In this document: positions 13,276 to 17,098 of the stretch, piece after piece
Position numbering within the stretch: the stretch's first letter is position 1
How the letters are laid out: every line of letters begins with the position of its first letter
NCBI GenBank assembly: GCA_036521995.1
Contig: DATDGR010000275.1
Span: 1-17,098 of the forward strand
Origin: Gp13-AA77 sp036521995
GTDB taxonomy: Bacteria > Acidobacteriota > Terriglobia > UBA7540
Direction: 5' to 3'
Length of the DNA stretch: 17,098 bases
Translations under genes and position numbers: made by a program
The notes under the pieces: generated by a model
Told to the model about the DNA's origin: nothing
The model's database searches: none
What the model saw: the letters and a program-made list of their open reading frames with translations, nothing else

Positions 13276-14334
13276 TTACGCCTTTCTTCGCTTCCTTGTG
13301 ATTATATCCCGCCTGAACGCCTTAGGTGGAATCGGCTCAGCGCTGCACTCCAATTTATCGATGGCGACTTGTGCCTCTCGCCGTGCCAAAGCCAGTGCGC
13401 CCTCGATGGGTTCGTGGCGCAGCGTCGAGACGCGCACCCGGGGAACCTGGCCGCGCAGGTGGCGTGCAAAGCTTCGTCGCAGGGCCGTGCTTGCCTGGAA
13501 GAGGCCGCCGGCGCAGACCACCCTGATGGCCTCGTCGCCGGATCCCAAGCGTCGCACGAGGGCAAGGGCGAGTTCGGCAAGATCGCGCCCGGCGCCGTCC
13601 AGGATGCTGCGGGCGACCACATCGCCGGAGCCTGCCGCCGTGACCACAGGCGGGGCCAGAGCGGCGATCTCGCAGGTGGCAAGACCCAGGCCGGCAATTT
13701 CCGTAATCTCTCCGATGCCAAGGGCCCCAGTGATGGCTTTGCCGAGCCGGGTCCGGGGGCCACGGCCGTCGAAAGCGCGCAGCGCGGCCCGCACCGCCTG
13801 GCGGCCGAGGTCAAAGCCCGAGCCCGCGTCGTCGAAAGTAGAGCCCCAGCCGCCCGCACGAATCATCCGGCCTTGCGCGTCGTGGGCGCAGGCGATGGAG
13901 CCTGTCCCGGCAATCACCACGACGCCTGGCGATCTCCCGGCGGCTTCGAGCGCAAGGGCCGCGTCCGTCGTGACCAGGTGGAATCGGGCCGGTAGGCGCT
14001 TCCGAAGCCAAGCCGCGAGCGGCCGGGCGACCTCGGGGCGGTCACCTCCGGCCAGGCCAAGACAAACGGCCTCCAGCTTGCTCCGGCCGGCCTTGGCAGA
14101 TGCTTGCCTGGCGGCGGCGAGGATCTCGCGCTCGGCCGCCGGAAGTCCGACCTTCACCGGATTGGACGGCCCGGCGACCGCGCGCCCTAACACGCGACCG
14201 CGGCCATCGGCCACCCACGCCGTCGTGCGTGTGCCCCCTCCGTCCACACCGAGATACAGGAGCCCCCGGTGGAGCGGCCCGTCACGCCGGCGCGACAACA
14301 GCATCTTAGTCTTTAGGGTAATGCGTGCTTTCAT
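13276..14334 (-). CDS. BadF/BadG/BcrA/BcrD-type sugar kinase (N-acetylglucosamine kinase-like)
   Basis: A 352-residue ASKHA-fold ATPase. Phosphate-1 motif YLGVDGGGTRT lies at residues 27-37, followed by the LGLAGGDRPEV region (92-102), TTDAALALEAAG (122-133), the phosphate-2 motif IAGTGSIA (141-148) and GGWGSTFDDAGSGFDLGR (161-178). This order is typical of bacterial N-acetylglucosamine or glucosamine kinases, which phosphorylate amino sugars recovered from cell wall or chitin. The BadF activase branch is less likely because no Fe-S ligand cysteines or partner genes are seen. The true start is uncertain. ATG 14334 has only AGGG beside it, ATG 14304 has no site, and the family usually starts near residue 26, where a CTG occurs. 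Upstream codons to 14520 look non-coding. It is followed 5 bp later by the MXAN_5187-like gene. Confidence 0.82.
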   Translation of the reverse strand: MKARITLKTKMLLSRRRDGPLHRGLLYLGVDGGGTRTTAWVADGRGRVLGRAVAGPSNPVKVGLPAAEREILAAARQASAKAGRSKLEAVCLGLAGGDRPEVARPLAAWLRKRLPARFHLVTTDAALALEAAGRSPGVVVIAGTGSIACAHDAQGRMIRAGGWGSTFDDAGSGFDLGRQAVRAALRAFDGRGPRTRLGKAITGALGIGEITEIAGLGLATCEIAALAPPVVTAAGSGDVVARSILDGAGRDLAELALALVRRLGSGDEAIRVVCAGGLFQASTALRRSFARHLRGQVPRVRVSTLRHEPIEGALALARREAQVAIDKLECSAEPIPPKAFRRDIITRKRRKA

Positions 14335-14340
14335 CCCTGG

Positions 14341-14368
14341 TTGACAGCCGGCCCGGGGCGTATAAATA
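14341..14368 (+). promoter_or_regulatory. Candidate promoter for galT
   Basis: A perfect TTGACA (14341-14346) is followed by the AT-rich TATAAATATG (14361-14370). Spacing to TAAATA (14363-14368) is 16 bp and to TATAAA is 14 bp. It would give a leader of about 180 nt before the ATG at 14557. That leader contains a small GC hairpin (14380-14385 with 14390-14395) and no riboswitch that I recognise. Confidence 0.4.
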
Positions 14369-14556
14369 TGTATGGCCGGCCGGTGCGGCCACCGGTCCGG
14401 TCTGAAGCCGTTCGGGGGTTGACGGCGTATGGGCTCGCAGCCACGCTCAAGGAATCTCGGCCCCAGGCGATAAACAGTATAGAGCAGGCTGAGGCCGGAC
14501 CTCAAAGAACCCTGGGGCATCCGGTCAGGAAGATTCGAGGTCAGTGACTCGCCACC

Positions 14557-15585
14557 ATGGCTGACGGAAGTCGATCACAGACCGCGCCCCACAATGCGAT
14601 GCAGCTCCGCAGGGATCCGTTCACCAACGCCTGGGTGTTGCAACTGAGCGGAGAACCGGCGCTGGGAACCAGCAACGGTTGTGCTTTGTGTCCCGGAGCG
14701 CCCGCCTCGGGTTTGCAGACCCTCTACCAACACCCATTTGACGCTCCAAACTGGCAAGTGCGGGTGATCCCGCACCTTCACCCTCTGTACCGGATCGAAG
14801 GCGACCCGACGCGCCAAGCGGACGGGATCTACGACCGGATGCGGAACCTGGGGGCGCACGAGATCGTGGTGGAGCATCCCGACCACAAGCTGCCCCTCTC
14901 CCGCCAGAGTGACGAGCACGTGGCCCAGGTGCTGCGCGCTTACGCCACGCGAATCACAGACCTCAAGAAAGATCACCGCTTTCGGTACGTGACCGTCTTC
15001 CGCAATCAGGGCCGCGCGGCGGGGCAGGACTTCGAGCACCCGCATTCGGAGATCACGGCCACGCCTTTCATTCCGCGCCGGGTGGGGTACGAATTGCGTT
15101 GGAGCCAGCGGCATTTCGGGGTCAAGGAACGGTGCCTGGCCTGTGACATTCTGAAGCAGGAGCTTGCTGAGCAAGCGCGCACGATTGAGTGGGACGAAAT
15201 GTTTGTGGCCTTCTGCCCTTACGCCTCGCGCGTCCCCTATGAGACGTGGCTATTCCCGCTGAATCACCACAATTCGTTCGAAGAGGACATCACCGCCGGC
15301 AGCGCGCCGCTACGCTTTGCGCGCATTCTCAAATCCGCGCTGCGCCGGCTCGAAAGCATCTCTTCGTCCTACCACCTGGTCTTGCACACTTCGCCGAACG
15401 TGAGCGCGAAGTTCGAGCGCAAGAACAACTGGCAAACACTCGCCGAAGACTATCACTGGCACATCGAAATCCTGCCCATGATTCCCCAGAGATCGAAGTC
15501 TTACAGCCTGAAAGAGGTCTACTACAACGCCATCACGCCAGAGTACGCCGCCCAGGAACTGAGAAAGGCAGCGGTTGTAGCCTAG
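14557..15585 (+). CDS. galT: Galactose-1-phosphate uridylyltransferase-like protein (HIT superfamily)
   Basis: A 342-residue GalT-family nucleotidyltransferase. GalT swaps UMP between UDP-glucose and galactose-1-phosphate in the Leloir pathway. The two HIT-like halves are visible. CALC (Cys42, Cys45) and the later histidines of EHPDHK (106-111) fit the metal site. FRNQGRAAGQDFEHPHSEI (148-166) holds the active-site His-Pro-His, with His163 the expected nucleophile. CLAC (193-196), PYASRVPYETWLFP (221-234) and EDYHWHIEILP (298-308) complete the second half. In classic GalT the residue two after the nucleophile is Gln; here it is Glu165. Preference could therefore differ, for example towards another sugar phosphate or nucleotide. 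The ATG at 14557 has no strong ribosome site, and Met15 is an alternative just before the conserved RRDPFTNAWV. No galK or galE is present in this window. Confidence 0.87.
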   Translation: MADGSRSQTAPHNAMQLRRDPFTNAWVLQLSGEPALGTSNGCALCPGAPASGLQTLYQHPFDAPNWQVRVIPHLHPLYRIEGDPTRQADGIYDRMRNLGAHEIVVEHPDHKLPLSRQSDEHVAQVLRAYATRITDLKKDHRFRYVTVFRNQGRAAGQDFEHPHSEITATPFIPRRVGYELRWSQRHFGVKERCLACDILKQELAEQARTIEWDEMFVAFCPYASRVPYETWLFPLNHHNSFEEDITAGSAPLRFARILKSALRRLESISSSYHLVLHTSPNVSAKFERKNNWQTLAEDYHWHIEILPMIPQRSKSYSLKEVYYNAITPEYAAQELRKAAVVA

Positions 15586-15692
15586 CTTAGTTGGCCTACT
15601 AGCGATCTCCGAAACGTTGGCGAACGGGCGGCCAACGGCTAGGTGAGGAAAACCTGCGGCACAAAGTGTGCGTTGGGCTGAAGCAACGACCC
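15586..15692. other. Short convergent gap with a weak hairpin
   Basis: CGTTGGC (15615-15621) pairs with GCCAACG (15631-15637) across a 9-nt loop, between the galT stop and the lipoprotein stop. There is no T-run on either strand, so it is only a weak candidate for a shared terminator. Confidence 0.25.
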
Positions 15693-16307
15693 TCAAGACT
15701 TCGTGCTTGGGTTCTTCGAAAAGTACTCGGCGAGTCCGGCAGTAACTTGACTGAGCCCGCGGTCAAGATTGTGTTCCAGCGCTGCGACCACCGCTGAAAT
15801 ATCATTGCCTTGCACCGGTTCACTCTGGGAGTAGAAGTGCGACCAAACGTTCAGGCCGGTCTTGCGGTTGTATAGCGAAAACTCCATGGACACAAGCGCT
15901 GCCATACTCGGCCCGCTGTCGACCTCCTCGAAATCGTAAAGCGTGCCTCGAACCACAAACTCGCCCTGTGATGCGCTTCCCAGCTCGGTTACGGATTGGT
16001 AATCCCCCGAGGCCCGCAGCAGCCGGATCAGCTTCGCCCTCAGCATGTCCGCGGGCGGCTCAACCCAACGACGATATTGATAGGTACCGATCTCATTCAC
16101 TCCGGTCCGGTAGACGATGGGCCCGTCCTGCAGGACAGTTGCAGCCTCGATGCGACCGACAAGGAGGGCTACTGGGTAGACATGCGTCGAAGGATCGGCC
16201 GTCGCCGGGATCTGCACCGTGTAGTAGCGAATGGGGGGACCTGTGCCGCACCCGCTCAAGGCCATGGCGAGCAACGAAAGCAGCATAAGACGTGTTATTC
16301 GATCCAT
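15693..16307 (-). CDS. ABC-transport auxiliary lipoprotein (PqiC/DUF330-like)
   Basis: A 204-residue lipoprotein. The signal peptide (MDRITRLMLLSLLAMALSGC) ends in a lipobox LSG-Cys20, so the mature protein should be lipid-anchored at the periplasmic face. The body shows the PqiC/ABC-type transport auxiliary component pattern: RYYTVQIP (27-34), VYPVALLVGRIEA (43-55), IVYRTGVNEIGTYQYRRWVE (64-83), DMLRAKLIRLL, and a C-terminal NVWSHFYSQSEPV...AALEHNLDRGLSQVTAGLAEYF. These proteins partner MCE-family lipid transporters that span the envelope. The ATG at 16307 follows AGGAGGG (complement of 16314-16320) by 6 nt. The gene starts 13 bp after the MCE gene stop, so the two are co-transcribed and very likely work in one complex. 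Confidence 0.85.
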   Translation of the reverse strand: MDRITRLMLLSLLAMALSGCGTGPPIRYYTVQIPATADPSTHVYPVALLVGRIEAATVLQDGPIVYRTGVNEIGTYQYRRWVEPPADMLRAKLIRLLRASGDYQSVTELGSASQGEFVVRGTLYDFEEVDSGPSMAALVSMEFSLYNRKTGLNVWSHFYSQSEPVQGNDISAVVAALEHNLDRGLSQVTAGLAEYFSKNPSTKS

Positions 16308-16320
16308 GGGCGGCCCTCCT

Positions 16321-17098
16321 CTATTTCGCGCCGGGTTTGCGCTCCTTCGCAGTCTCTCCCCGAATCAAAACGGAAGGCCTGCGCTTCACCGTGTCCGTCA
16401 ACTGTTTCAGGTTTTCGGTTGCGACACGAACGTTCTCGAGTGATTGGTCGATGTTGTCCGTGTTGTAGTCGAGCGTACCCCTGATCTGATCGATGAGCGC
16501 CGAGGTGGCGAGCAACGCTTGTCGCAATTGCACCACGGAGGCCCGAATGTCCTCGCGGTTCTCGATGACGACGGAGTCGATGTGAGACAGTGTGTCATTC
16601 GCTTGCCCCATGGTTGTCTTGAGATTGTCAAGCAAGGGAGCAAGCTTGGTACTCGCTGTCTGGACGTTGGTCAGGGTCGCGGAGAGTTTGGGGCGATCCT
16701 CGGCGAGCATCGAGTTCAAGTTTGCCAAGCTGCTGGCAATGTTCGCCCGATTCCGGTCGTTCAGGAGGTCGTTGACGCGGGCGATCGTAACCTGGAGCTC
16801 GTCCAGACGTTGGTTCAAGCTCTGGAGGGTCTGTTGGGCCACCGGCGCCAGTCCACCGACCACGTCACCAATATCGCCGATACCGAACGACTCCACGGAT
16901 TTCACCACGCTGCCGGGCGGAGCGAGCAAAGCTCCGTTGGTCCCGGTCGAAAGCTCCAAATAGTTCTCATCGAGAGCCCCGAGAGTGGTGATCTTCGCCA
17001 CGCTGTCCGTCTTCAGAGGAATATTGCGGTCTACGGTGAAATCGATCTTGATGCGGGTCGAGTCCTGAGGATCCACCTGAACGGCCTCGACCCTCCCG
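16321..17098 (-). CDS. MlaD/MCE-family substrate-binding protein (5' end outside window)
   Basis: 259 codons are present, and the frame stays open to the right edge, so the N-terminus (membrane anchor and start of the MCE domain) is missing. The first residues (GRVEAVQVDPQDSTRIKIDF, then TVDRNIPLKTDSVAKITTLG) and LDENYLELSTG...PPGSVVKSVES are the end of a MlaD-type MCE domain, which forms hexameric rings that pass phospholipids or other lipids through the periplasm. From about position 75 of the visible part to the end is a long helical region (APVAQQTLQSLNQRLDELQV, then DNLKTTMGQANDTLSHIDSV) that fits the coiled-coil needle or tube of longer MCE proteins. The visible part ends in a basic KERKPGAK tail. 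An MlaE-like permease and MlaF-like ATPase are expected to the right of the window, which cannot be checked here. Confidence 0.9.
   Translation of the reverse strand, partial: GRVEAVQVDPQDSTRIKIDFTVDRNIPLKTDSVAKITTLGALDENYLELSTGTNGALLAPPGSVVKSVESFGIGDIGDVVGGLAPVAQQTLQSLNQRLDELQVTIARVNDLLNDRNRANIASSLANLNSMLAEDRPKLSATLTNVQTASTKLAPLLDNLKTTMGQANDTLSHIDSVVIENREDIRASVVQLRQALLATSALIDQIRGTLDYNTDNIDQSLENVRVATENLKQLTDTVKRRPSVLIRGETAKERKPGAK

Noticed and set aside
11291..14344. A plus-strand open frame of 1017 codons
   Set aside because: It lies opposite purH, the MXAN_5187-like gene and the sugar kinase, all of which have clear family motifs. Its Arg, Ala and Pro-rich sequence is what GC-rich genes give in the antisense frame, and it matches nothing I recognise.

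Overview
The window reads as chromosomal DNA of a high-GC soil bacterium, most likely an Acidobacteriota member. That placement is an inference. It rests on the secreted choice-of-anchor D protein with its Pro/Gly/Ser-rich repeat module, the NSQLSTGPRT-type conserved protein, the MXAN_5187-like protein, and the mix of housekeeping genes with decayed repeats. No rRNA, tRNA or CRISPR array was found.

Left part (1-5301). Three minus-strand genes run dgt (dGTPase, 3792-2602), a secreted choice-of-anchor D protein (2482-1535) and an aminomethyltransferase (GcvT-like) protein (1452-232). The last two have TTG starts chosen from good ribosome binding sites. Divergent from dgt is a plus-strand membrane-anchored OmpA-like protein (3959-4600). 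Convergent to that lies a DUF6624-type protein (5301-4708).

Mobile and accessory part (5302-8624). A complete 2002-bp IS1182-type insertion sequence (5502-7503) has perfect 16-bp terminal inverted repeats and AAG on both sides. It carries two overlapping minus-strand genes, a small AbrB/MazE-like protein and the DDE transposase, behind a promoter whose spacer holds a 14-bp palindrome. The IS sits in the loop of a hairpin belonging to a roughly 135-bp two-hairpin repeat. A second, uninterrupted copy at 8089-8222 lets the empty site be rebuilt exactly. Two small plus-strand genes (7559-7995) followed by a strong hairpin lie between the two copies. An unrecognised gene with a strong ribosome binding site follows (8256-8624).

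Middle part (8885-11098). A YciI-ABM fusion protein (8885-9595) ends at a hairpin terminator. A good promoter then leads to a conserved protein of unknown function (9843-10799). A stretch of decayed short direct repeats follows.

Right part (11099-17098). A minus-strand cluster, probably one operon, runs BadF/N-acetylglucosamine-kinase-type sugar kinase, an MXAN_5187-like protein, then purH (IMP synthesis). A divergent plus-strand galT-type nucleotidyltransferase (14557-15585) carries Glu where the family normally has the active-site Gln. The window closes with a minus-strand lipid-transport pair: an MCE/MlaD-type substrate-binding protein, cut by the window edge, and its PqiC-like auxiliary lipoprotein.

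The most unusual content is the IS and repeat region: a hairpin-loop insertion, a repeat family with compensatory base changes, and a regulator coupled to the transposase.
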